Source: UBA5951 sp012269555 (GTDB lineage: Bacteria > Pseudomonadota > Alphaproteobacteria > Puniceispirillales > Puniceispirillaceae). Taken from it: 8,662 bases of DNA. The stretch lies in the NCBI GenBank assembly GCA_038147755.1, contig JAYQTS010000005.1, forward strand, positions 1 through 8,662, given 5' to 3'. This document shows positions 1 to 6,884 of this stretch, one piece after another (the first letter of the stretch is position 1; the number at the start of each line of letters is the position of its first letter). The notes under the pieces are model-generated. The model did not search any database, was not told the origin of the DNA, and worked only from the letters and a program-made list of their open reading frames with translations. Position numbers and translations under genes: made by a program.

Positions 1-102
1 ATCCCGGTCACTTTTACTTACCTGAAATCCTATCCACACACCACAGAATAGAATCACTCCTGCGATAGCAAGAACTCTTGCTATGAAAATAGACAACAGC
101 AT
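1..102 (-). CDS. N-terminus of an unidentified membrane protein, cut by the window edge
   Basis: Reading minus from an ATG at 102-100, 34 codons stay open to the window edge. The peptide begins MLLSIFIARVLAIAGVILF, continues with a Cys-Gly-Val-Trp stretch, and turns polar at residues 29-34 (SKSDRD). That is the pattern of an uncleaved signal anchor or first transmembrane helix. A TTG at 108-106 is an alternative start, and an in-frame TGA lies four codons further upstream. No strong Shine-Dalgarno sequence is visible. The gene would be divergent from the GFA gene at 229, with about 125 bases between them. No family can be named from this fragment. A chance open frame is possible, but the single well-formed hydrophobic segment argues for a real gene. 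Confidence 0.4.
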   Translation of the reverse strand, partial: MLLSIFIARVLAIAGVILFCGVWIGFQVSKSDRD

Positions 103-228
103 TTGCAAGATTGATCTTCATACAACGGAATTAGTCTGTATCGATTGACTGAGCAGACAATATTAAAAATTGTATTTAAATGAATTCTCCGTTACTTTTC
201 CTCATTTGAAACTGGAGAGGATTCGAGA

Positions 229-656
229 ATGATAAAAAAACTGGAGGTTGTTCATGTGGTGCCGTTCGTTATGAAGTCAATGGTGAAACTGAAATATTGC
301 ATAATTGCCACTGCACTGACTGTCAGCGTACCAGTGGTTCAGCATTCAATACCTGTTGTTACTTTAGAGAAGATACAATCAGGATTCTCTCGGGAGAAAT
401 GACAACTTATACGAGAATTCATGAATCCGGCAGAAAGATTGATTTCCATTTTTGTAAAGTATGCGGGACTACAGTGGTATGGGAACCTGAAGCTCGTCCT
501 GGTATGAGAGGACTTGCAGGGGGGACGTTTGACGATACAAGTTGGATAAAAAATCCTTGGAATATCTGGTGTGATTCCAAACAGGATTGGTATCAAATTC
601 CAGATGAATCAGAAAAAAAAAGGCAGGCAAGAAATAGTGAGGATTATGTTCCTTAA
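229..656 (+). CDS. GFA-family (CENP-V/GFA domain) zinc protein, one-base frameshift near the start
   Basis: This is a small cysteine-rich cytoplasmic protein of the GFA family. The family is named for glutathione-dependent formaldehyde-activating enzyme, but most members have no proven substrate. ATG at 229 sits 8 bases after a GAGAGG ribosome site (215-220). From that ATG the frame is wrong after four codons. If the run of seven A at 234-240 had eight, the protein would begin MIKKTGGCSCGAVRYEVNGE and continue into the long frame to the TAA at 654-656, giving 142 residues, a normal length. All family zinc ligands are then present: C8-x-C10, the C27-H-C29-x-x-C32 cluster, and C76-x-x-C79-G. 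Without the correction the only start in the long frame is a TTG at 297, which would remove the first CxC pair. I therefore take 229 as the start and the A-run as an indel error. The gene stands alone on the plus strand. Confidence 0.85.
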
Positions 657-687
657 AAAAGAATAATCTCTACTTTCTCTTCCTAAA

Positions 688-771
688 CTAAACACCACCC
701 CTCTGCATCCTTTCAGGTACGGAACCATCTGTAGCTAATTTCCAGCCCTCCTTCTTCCGTTTGAAAAACAT
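688..771 (-). CDS. Possible 27-residue basic small protein
   Basis: A minus-strand ATG at 771-769 is preceded by GGGGGAG (784-778) with a 6-base spacer, one of the best ribosome sites in the window. The frame runs 27 codons to a TAG at 690-688. The peptide starts MFFKRKKEGW and is lysine/arginine-rich with no hydrophobic segment. It lies downstream, on the same strand, of the GC-rich hairpin block. No homologue is recognised. It could be a real small protein, a remnant of a transposase reading frame, or chance. The ribosome site is the only positive evidence. Confidence 0.2.
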   Translation of the reverse strand: MFFKRKKEGWKLATDGSVPERMQRGGV

Positions 772-814
772 GACCAGCTCCCCCTATTTGGTCCACCTTT
801 TTAGTGAGTCTCAA

Positions 815-1010
815 TTGAAGCCTTGAGGCGAGCAGTGAGAGAAACGAGTGGAGGACAGTTAAGATTTGTCAGACAGGAAACCCCAATAACTCCAAAACGC
901 CTTCCTCGGTTTGGTATCGAGGAATGTGCGTTGGGAGTGGGGGCGGTCGGATTTCTGGGAGAGTCCGATGCCGGAGAAGCCGGGCTGCAGACAGAATCAG
1001 AAAGCTTCAA
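815..1010. other. Hairpin-rich GC block, candidate structured RNA or small mobile element
   Basis: The block is closed by a 7-base inverted repeat, TTGAAGC (815-821) with GCTTCAA (1004-1010). Inside are a long imperfect hairpin (881-943), a 5-bp hairpin TCGGA/TCCGA (947-951 with 964-968) and a CCGG-AGAAG-CCGG hairpin (971-983). The heptamer CAGACAG occurs twice (870-876 and 988-994). Just past the right arm comes AAAAATTTTT (1012-1021), so a plus-strand transcript would end in a U-run after the closing stem. I recognise no known riboswitch, tmRNA, RNase P, SRP or 6S consensus in it. Strand and function are unknown. Confidence 0.35.
881..943. repeat. Long imperfect inverted repeat (hairpin)
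   Basis: Four helical segments stack around a 9-base loop (909-917). TTCCTCG (902-908) pairs with CGAGGAA (918-924). AACGC (896-900) pairs with GCGTT (928-932) across a 1x3 internal loop. CTCC (890-893) pairs with GGAG (934-937) across a small bulge. CCCC (881-884) pairs with GGGG (939-942). That makes 20 base pairs in 63 bases, with no mismatch inside the individual arms. There is no U-tract directly after it, so it is not a simple terminator. Confidence 0.6.
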
Positions 1011-1181
1011 ATAAAAATTTTTCTTCTAGCCAGAGAGGATGAAGGATCTGTTCTCGACGGAATCTCTTTTTGGCCATGGGGCCTCATTAGGCTATACATT
1101 AAAAAACTACGAACTTAACTTAGAGACCAATTTGAAGGTGGCAAGTCACACATAGTTTCCAAGTTTTTATAGGCTATTCTG

Positions 1182-2249
1182 TTATATCAATTTTAGATTT
1201 AAATCCTGATCATCAAAAACATGCAATCCATCTAACTTAAAAGATAATCTAACTTTTTGACCTACATCAGATTTAGGTTGGTCAGAGCTTATTGCGAAAA
1301 TAGATTTTCCAGAAACAACAAGCTCAACAATCCAATCAGCTCCAGTTGGTTGGATAGTTTCTAAAACAGCATCTATTTCTCCTTCACCGTCAGTAACTAT
1401 ACGTATAGATTCTGGTCTAATTCCAAAGGTTTTAACTTCGTTTTTAGAGAAGGTAGTCTTTTTTAATAAACATTCAATAATTTCTCCCCCATTCTTTACC
1501 TGAATTATATTCATTGGTGGGTTTCCAACAAATTTTGCAACAAAAAGAGACTTTGGATTCCTATAAATCTCCATAGGCTTAGCTATTTGTTCAATAACAC
1601 CTTTATTCATAACTGCTATGGATGTGGCAAGTGTCATAGCTTCCATCTGATCATGAGTAACAAATATTATAGTAGAACCTAGAGAATAGTGTAACCTCTT
1701 CAATTCGGCTCTCATTTCTAAACGAAGATTTGAATCTAAATTTGAAAGTGGTTCATCAAGTAATAGAAGAGAAGGTTTAACAGCCAGCATTCTTGCAAGA
1801 GCAACACGTTGTTGTTGACCTCCAGAAAGTTCAGATGGATAACGATTTTTTAGTCCTTCAAGATGAAAAAGTTTTTCCATTTCCTTATAACGAATCTCTT
1901 TTTCTTTCAAGGATAATTTTTTCATAACCAAACCAAATTCTATATTTTTAAAAACTGTCATGTGAGGCCATAGAGCATAACTCTGAAACATTAAACCAAG
2001 GTCTCTTTTTTCAGCTTTTAAAGATTCTCCGTTTTTTGAAGAAAAGAAAATTTTATCACCATAATGGATTTCACCATTATCTGGATTCTCTAAACCTGCA
2101 ATCATACGTAATGTTGTTGTTTTGCCACAACCTGATGGGCCAAGCAGACACACAAATTCCCCAGAAGAAAAAGTGACTGATAGATTATCCACTGCAAGGG
2201 AGTTTCTTCCAAAAGATTTAGTTATTGAATTTAATTTGATTTCATGCAT
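1182..2249 (-). CDS. ABC transporter ATP-binding protein, FbpC/PotA-like
   Basis: This cytoplasmic ATPase subunit powers uptake through the permease encoded just upstream. Its 355 residues are a normal length for the MalK/PotA/FbpC group, and the frame is intact. Walker A GPSGCGKT is at 37-44, the Q-loop glutamine at 89, signature LSGGQ at 141-145, Walker B LLLLDE at 161-166, the D-loop NLD at 170-172 and the switch histidine H199 in VTHDQ. The last ~120 residues form a TOBE-like regulatory domain, seen in the GIRPESI motif. ATG at 2249 follows GGAGG (2260-2256) by 6 bases. The permease stop codon at 2254-2252 lies inside this ribosome site region, so the two are translationally coupled. Substrate cannot be read from the ATPase: iron(III), thiamine, phosphonate, putrescine and sulfate systems share this architecture. 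The family call is secure and the substrate is not. Confidence 0.95.
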   Translation of the reverse strand: MHEIKLNSITKSFGRNSLAVDNLSVTFSSGEFVCLLGPSGCGKTTTLRMIAGLENPDNGEIHYGDKIFFSSKNGESLKAEKRDLGLMFQSYALWPHMTVFKNIEFGLVMKKLSLKEKEIRYKEMEKLFHLEGLKNRYPSELSGGQQQRVALARMLAVKPSLLLLDEPLSNLDSNLRLEMRAELKRLHYSLGSTIIFVTHDQMEAMTLATSIAVMNKGVIEQIAKPMEIYRNPKSLFVAKFVGNPPMNIIQVKNGGEIIECLLKKTTFSKNEVKTFGIRPESIRIVTDGEGEIDAVLETIQPTGADWIVELVVSGKSIFAISSDQPKSDVGQKVRLSFKLDGLHVFDDQDLNLKLI

Positions 2250-2251
2250 AT

Positions 2252-4050
2252 TTAACCTCCTAATCCAGAAGCAAGATTAGTTTTCGTTACACGATTTAAA
2301 AATAAAACAGAAATCATTACAACAACTCCAATAATTAAAATGGTTGCATTTGCGAGTTGTGTATAACCAAAATCTAAAAACCTTATAGATTGAGTTGTTA
2401 ACAACTCTGTGCCAGGTGTTACTAACATTACAACTAAGCTTAGTTCTTTCATTCCAGTAATAAATGGAAGAATAATTGCCACAACAATGCAGATTTTTGC
2501 AGAGGCGCTAAAATTTTAAATATTCTTCGCCAAAAACCAGCCCCTAAAACCATTCCTGCCTCCTCTGGTTCCTGACCTACTTGCATCATTGCTGATATCC
2601 CTGATCTTGACGCATAAGGTAAATATGTAACAACCATAACAAGATTAATAAACTTATTGAACCATACAATGCTGGAATAGGTCCTCTAGAAACAGCAAAC
2701 AATGACAAATAATGCTGCAGCAAATGCTAAACCAGGCATTAAATAAGGTAAAAAAGATATTTGGCTTAAAAAACCAGAAATCAATGTTCCTGGCAATCTT
2801 ACTACCGCATATCCAACTATTAAACCCAAAATTCCGCAAATTATTGCTGCCGATCCTGCAATCAAAAAACTATTTCGAAGTGCAATAATGATTTCAGGAC
2901 TTGTAAAAATACCTGGTTGATCCATTCCAGGAACATTAACTCCAGTCCAGTATGCTAAACCGAAATTTGAAAAAGCAAAATTTCCAGGTTCTCTCATTAA
3001 AGTTGATAAAGCTAAAACAATAAAAGGACCAAAGCAGCAATTAAAAAAATAACCCAAGCAAAAATTGTAGTTGGTGTTTTAATACACCTAATTTAGAAGG
3101 TGGTCTCTTTATCCCTTTTCTTACTCAACAGTAACAAATCTCTGCCATTTTTAACAACCGATATATCAACTAACAGTAAAATTACACCTATTAAACTTAA
3201 GACAATAGCTATTACTGCAACAACTCCAGATTCATTTGATCTTACACTTGAATATAATGATGTAGAAAGCAATGTATTATTTTGCTGGTGTACCTAAAAT
3301 ATATGGTGTTGCAAAAGTACCCAAAGTTCTTGCAACTGTTAATAATAAAACTGACATTGTAGTTGGTATTAAAAGTGGTAAAATATTTTTGACCAAACTG
3401 TAAGAGTCTTTGCTCCTAAACTTGTAGCAACCTCTTCTAATTGAATATCAATTTTATTAAGAGCATTTGAAAAAAGTAAAAAAGCAAAAGGAAAATAACT
3501 TAAGAGCCATACATATTGAGATTGGCAATGGACCATATGCTAACCAATCTGGCGGATAAATACCTAAAGCTTCCAACATTCCAAGTGGACCGCTTACTTT
3601 TCTATTTTTAAACATTGTGATCCAAGCTGTCGCAATTGCTTGAGACGGGAGCATATAAGGAATAATTAACAAAAAACTTAAATATCTACGACCTAATATA
3701 TTTGTACTCGTTACAAGTGAAGCTAAAACTAAACCTAATATTAAGGCAATTATGGTTGCAAAAAATGAAACCGTAAATGAGTTTAAAAGAGGTGTCCAAA
3801 ATATATTTTCACTTATAGGAGAGAGAAAAACTCTTTCAATATATTTAAAAGTAAAATCACCAAATTTACCTCCTGATAAAATAGCATCCATTCTTGTCAA
3901 CCTTATTGAGTTAGATGAGATTGAAATAATTGGAGCGAGTACTAAATAAGTCAGGATGACAAAAAGAAAAAGACTTATAGTTAAATTAGGATGGGAAGAT
4001 AATTTATAAGATCTAATTATAGTCCAAAATCGAGACAATGATTTGTCCAT
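2252..4050 (-). CDS. Two-domain ABC permease, FbpB/AfuB-like, interrupted by nine frameshifts
   Basis: This inner-membrane permease carries two BPD_transp_1 domains in one chain, as in Fe(III) FbpB-type systems. ATG is at 4050. Homology is continuous to the stop at 2254-2252, but the frame changes near 3492-3495 (+1), 3380-3383 (-1), 3280-3283 (+1), 3113-3118 (+1), 3077-3080 (-1), 3026-3047 (-1), 2697-2699 (+1), 2641-2652 (-1) and 2482-2487 (-1). The net correction gives 1800 bases, 599 residues. Coupling (EAA-type) loops are seen in both halves: LEEVATSLGAKTLTVWSKIF in the first, and EEAGMVLGAGFWRRIFKIL in the second. Hydrophobic helices alternate as expected. The ribosome site is weak (a GGAT about 10 bases upstream). 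The ATPase gene follows with overlapping signals. Protein sequence between shifts is well preserved, so sequence error is likelier than true decay. If the indels are real, the transporter is dead. Confidence 0.88.
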
Positions 4051-4081
4051 TTAGATTAAAGATCCAAAAAAATTGAAAATT

Positions 4082-4111
4082 AAAAAGCGACGCAAATTCT
4101 TACATCGCCTT
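4082..4111 (-). terminator. Intra-operon hairpin terminator after the binding-protein gene
   Basis: Read on the minus strand, GCGATG (4108-4103) pairs with CGTCGC (4092-4087), with one G-U pair and a 10-base loop, followed directly by five T (4086-4082). It lies between the binding-protein stop (4135) and the permease start (4050). A leaky terminator here would yield more receptor than permease, a common arrangement in binding-protein-dependent operons. Confidence 0.7.
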
Positions 4112-4134
4112 AATAATACTTATTTAACTATTTA

Positions 4135-5246
4135 CTATGTTTGATCCAAAAATCCATTAAGAAATTGTCTACGTTTTGCAACATTAGTGTTATTGGAAAT
4201 TAACAATGTTCCATCCCATGCTTCAGCAGTAGGATACGGATTATCAGGACTTGATCCAAGTGAAGAATTAGATGAATACGCTCCGACAACTCCTACCCAT
4301 GGATTTGCTCCCTCTTGAGTCAAAACATAATAAGCTAGTAATTTAGCAGCATTTGGATGAGGCGCACCTTTAACAATCTGCATGTAAGTTGGCTGATTCA
4401 GACCTTTAAACGGTTCTACATCACAGAGAGCTAAAGCTAAGTTCTTCTTTTTATTCTCTCTATGACGACCTAAAGAATATATTCCAATTGGAGCCTTGTC
4501 TTGTCCACGAGTTCCAACAGCAACTGCTATTTCATAATCTTCGTTATATAAAATAGGCTTATTGGCAGCTAGTCTTTTAACAAATTCTAATCCCGCATTT
4601 GCTTCTGTTAGTTTTAAATCTTTACCATAGTGTTTTTATAAGAAGCTATCAGATCTTCTGATCGATCTTCCATCGCTGAAAACATTTGTAACATTGATGA
4701 CGCTATACGAGGATCCCACATGTGGAATCTGCCCGACCATTCTTTTTCTGTAAGTTGCCATAAACTTTTTATAGGACAATTATTACCGTATGTCTCAGAG
4801 TTGTATCCAAAAACAAATGGCTGCCAAAGATAAATTAATGGATTCCGACTATTTTGAGGAATTTTATTAATTAAAAATGGTGGAACGTAATTTTCAACAA
4901 AACCTTGTGGCGTTAGGACTGTGTCAAGCATAGGGCCATCATCGTACCCAACTAAATCTACTATTACATTTCCCGAACTAACTTCCCTTACGATTCTCTC
5001 TGTCATTTCAGAGTCTTTCATTTTTGTTGCAAGCACTTTAACTCCATACTTTTCCTCAAAAGCTTTAGCAACTTTTTTCCCCATACGACTTGAATGCCAG
5101 TAAGTAGCCACCTCTCCTTCTTTTTGCGCTGCTGCGATCAATTCATCTAAACTGTGGCCACCTGCGAAAGACATAGATGGCAGAATAAGTAAAAATAAAC
5201 TAACAAAAATTGATGGTATAAAACTAAAATAATTTCTATTTTTCAT
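4135..5246 (-). CDS. Periplasmic solute-binding protein of an Fbp-type ABC importer, one frameshift
   Basis: This is the extracellular receptor that delivers ligand to the permease at 4050-2252. ATG at 5246 follows AAGGA (5259-5255) by 8 bases. Residues 1-28 are a Sec signal peptide: KNR, a hydrophobic core, then cleavage after SFA before GG. There is no lipobox cysteine, so it should be a free periplasmic protein. The mature start, SLDELIAAAQKEGEV, is typical of the SBP_bac_1/6 and AfuA/FbpA families, as are the GYN (around 148) and WDPR segments. A run of five T at 4633-4637 should be six (minus: AAA AAA CAC). Correcting it joins the two frames into 370 residues, a normal length. The tandem tyrosine pair that binds iron in FbpA is not evident in the expected C-terminal lobe segment, so the ligand may not be iron. 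No other function is assigned. Confidence 0.88.
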
Positions 5247-5302
5247 AACATTGATCCTTTATATTAGTTACGTAATTAAAATCAAAAATATTTAAACAAC
5301 AA

Positions 5303-5319
5303 TTAAATTGGCAATTTAA
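5303..5319. repeat. 17-base palindrome, possible operator
   Basis: TTAAATTG-G-CAATTTAA is a perfect 8-base inverted repeat about a single central G. It lies about 57 bases upstream of the binding-protein ATG, within the predicted leader. In RNA it would have no usable loop, so a DNA-binding dimer site is the more natural reading. AT-rich palindromes also arise by chance. Confidence 0.3.
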
Positions 5320-5321
5320 AT

Positions 5322-5372
5322 TTAATGTTTCATGAGCACCTCTTTCGATAATGTATTTATAATGAGTTTCAC
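5322..5372 (-). CDS. Possible 16-residue leader ORF upstream of the binding protein
   Basis: A GTG at 5372-5370 sits 7 bases after AAGGAG (5385-5380), a better ribosome site than that of the binding-protein gene itself. It encodes MKLIINTLSKEVLMKH and stops at TAA (5324-5322). The stop is directly followed by the 5303-5319 palindrome and then 75 bases to the binding-protein ATG. It lies inside the leader expected from the 5465-5494 promoter. No amino-acid run suggests classical attenuation. The peptide is not recognised. Confidence 0.3.
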   Translation of the reverse strand: MKLIINTLSKEVLMKH

Positions 5373-5464
5373 AATAATTCTCCTTGAATGAAGTGAAAAC
5401 AATTCTTCTCACTAGAAACCGTGTTTGTCTTGTGAAAATTTTGTTTCCTAATAATAAAAATCTA

Positions 5465-5494
5465 TTAATAAACTATACACATCCTTTGTGTCAA
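5465..5494 (-). promoter_or_regulatory. Candidate sigma70 promoter for the ABC operon
   Basis: On the minus strand a perfect -35 box TTGACA (5494-5489) is followed after 18 bases by TATTAA (5470-5465), or after 17 by TTATTA (5471-5466). Transcription would start near 5458, giving a leader of about 210 bases before the binding-protein ATG. The -35 is convincing. The -10 is only fair in such AT-rich sequence. Confidence 0.45.
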
Positions 5495-5592
5495 TACAAT
5501 TTTATATCTAACATTTAAGCTGTCCATGTCAACATTTTTGATGTCAGCCCATATGCTAATTCAGATATCTTTGATTAAGTAGATTGTAAAGA

Positions 5593-6754
5593 ATGCTGAG
5601 ACGACCTTCCCGAACAACCGTTTTCACCGCAACTGCAACTGCACTCTCATTGTTGGGGGACCAAGCGTTGTATGCTCTGCTACCACTTTATTTTCAAGAA
5701 ATCGGACTCCTGCCAATTCAGGTTGGCATCCTTCTCTCCGTGAATCGGTGGGTTCGGCTCTTAACCAACCACCTTGCAGAGCAACTTGTGGAGAAATTCC
5801 CTGTGAAACTGATGCTGGTTTATAGTTTGGTACTGGGAGGCTTGACGTCTTTAGCTTATGCCTATTTCTCGTCGTTTCTCGTGCTACTGGTTGCTCGTTG
5901 TCTATGGGGACTCTGTTGGTCCTTTATCCGTCACATCAGCGTAATGGGCGTGGCCTCATCAACAGAATCTCAGAACCTTGGTCAGATGATGGGTTATTAC
6001 AATGGTATTTCTCACATTGGCAGTGTAATCGGCATTGTCCTCGGCGGGATTCTATTTGATTTAATTGGTTTTAGTTCAACACTGGCACTGTTCTGCCTGT
6101 TTTCCTTATTTTCAGTGCCTTTCGCAGTGAAATCGAGTTTACAAACGAACCGTAGCATTTGCGTTGCACAAAGAACCAATCAGCCATCCTCACGAAACTT
6201 TGCGTTGCATTGCTGTGGGTTCTGTATCGGTAATGTTGGACCAGGTTTAATTATGTCAACCCTTGGTTTTATTTTGCTCAGTCGATATGGAACTGAAGTG
6301 AATTTGATGGGTTTTGTTATGGGCATTGCAACAATTAATGGCCTTCTGTTAGGTAGCCGTTGGATACTCGAAACATTAGGTGCACCATTTTAGGGCATTC
6401 ATTGATCGAACCGGTATACATATCGGCGCACCAATTTGTTTTCTTGTTGGATCAATTGTTATGTTGCTGCTGAATTTAAGTGAAAATCTTTTGGGCCTGG
6501 CTTTTGGTGTGATTGTATTTTTTATGTGCGGCACTGCATTAAAAACGGTGGTATCTGCTGAAGCCAGTCGTCTTGGGTCTAAGGTTTTTTCCCGTTATGT
6601 CACTGCAAGTGATCTGGGTGCTGCTTTTGGTCCAGTCATAGGATGGGGAGCATATGAGCTTATCGAAACACCTAATTTCGTTTTTATTCTTGGAGCAGTG
6701 TTATATGCAATTGGTATGTTCTCAAGCTATACGGCTTTCAAGCCAGATAAATAA
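5593..6754 (+). CDS. Major facilitator superfamily transporter, one frameshift
   Basis: This is a secondary transporter of the inner membrane with about twelve predicted helices, probably an efflux-type MFS; the substrate cannot be read. ATG at 5593 is the first start after an in-frame TAA (5587-5589). The ribosome site is weak (GTAAAG). The N-terminal half holds the first helix (ALSLLGDQALYALLPLYF), a loop 2-3 variant and the glycine-rich helix 5 motif (GSVIGIVLGGILFDLIGF). The frame breaks at a T-run, 6388-6391. Reading three T instead of four gives a continuous APFRAFIDRTG loop and helices 8-12 to the TAA at 6754, 386 residues in all, the usual length. Arg-x-x-Asp-Arg in that loop matches the second MFS loop motif. 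G+C is clearly higher than in the flanking transporter genes, roughly 45% by eye, and the gene points the other way, so it has a different history. Confidence 0.87.
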
Positions 6755-6775
6755 CTGAATTTCGGGAAAAAGTCG

Positions 6776-6805
6776 TTGACATATTTTCTGTTTTAAACGT
6801 TATAA
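6776..6805 (+). promoter_or_regulatory. Orphan promoter-like sequence facing the phosphatase 3' end
   Basis: A perfect TTGACA (6776-6781) is followed after 18 bases by TTATAA (6800-6805), just downstream of the MFS stop. No plus-strand gene follows. A transcript would run antisense into the phosphatase gene. A 10-codon ATG frame at 6845-6877 has no ribosome site. It may be chance in AT-rich DNA. Confidence 0.25.
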
Positions 6806-6884
6806 CCCTTTTCTTTCAACTAATTTCTAATCTTAAGCCCTCAAATGAAAACATTTCCTCTTATTCAGGTGAGTTAATCATTTT

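Larger units (their letters stand above)
657..1181. other. Intergenic stretch without a recognisable long gene; GC-rich structured core
   Basis: There are 525 bases between the GFA gene and the 3' end of the ABC ATPase gene. Base composition rises from AT-rich flanks to about half G+C over 800-1000, peaking near 65% at 921-980, against roughly one third in the neighbouring operon. Open frames of 60-70 codons exist on both strands, but they overlap one another, lack family-like motifs and are best explained by the high GC. What I can support inside it is a hairpin-rich block (815-1010) and one short minus ORF with a good ribosome site (771-688). A GGCC-ATGG-GGCC mini-hairpin lies at about 1072-1083. 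I found no convincing terminator for either flanking gene. Confidence 0.6.
5247..5592. other. Divergent regulatory region between the ABC operon and the MFS gene
   Basis: There are 346 AT-rich bases between two divergent starts. On the minus side I see a candidate sigma70 promoter, a short leader ORF and a palindrome, each listed separately. On the plus side, TGTCA occurs twice 15 bases apart (5527-5531 and 5542-5546) just before the MFS gene. These could be half-sites of one operator. No clear promoter for the MFS gene was found. Confidence 0.5.

Noticed and set aside
339..596. Minus-strand open frame across the GFA gene
   Set aside because: It is a shadow of a well-supported zinc-protein frame on the plus strand, with no motif of its own.
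881..943. Integron attC site
   Set aside because: The AAC and GTT triplets are in the inner part of the stem rather than in outer core boxes, and there is no integrase or cassette array.
690..1010. Insertion-sequence remnant
   Set aside because: No transposase motif could be read in any frame, and no terminal repeats with a target duplication were found. It is kept only as an alternative for the structured block.
801..1118. Open frames of 60-70 codons on both strands in the GC-rich block
   Set aside because: They overlap each other in opposite directions, lack ribosome sites and recognisable motifs, and follow from local GC content and hairpins.
1086..1176. Direct repeat TAGGCTAT near 1088 and 1171
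   Set aside because: It is eight bases, two copies, with no associated structure. It is compatible with chance.
2252..4050. Programmed frameshifting or transcriptional slippage to restore the permease
   Set aside because: Nine sites of both signs in runs of mostly three to five bases are too many and too short. Slippage rescue normally needs one run of eight or more.
5347..5365. Fur-box-like GATAATG sequence upstream of the Fbp-type operon
   Set aside because: Only 8 of 19 positions match the Fur consensus and the right half-site is missing. It is also inside the candidate leader ORF.
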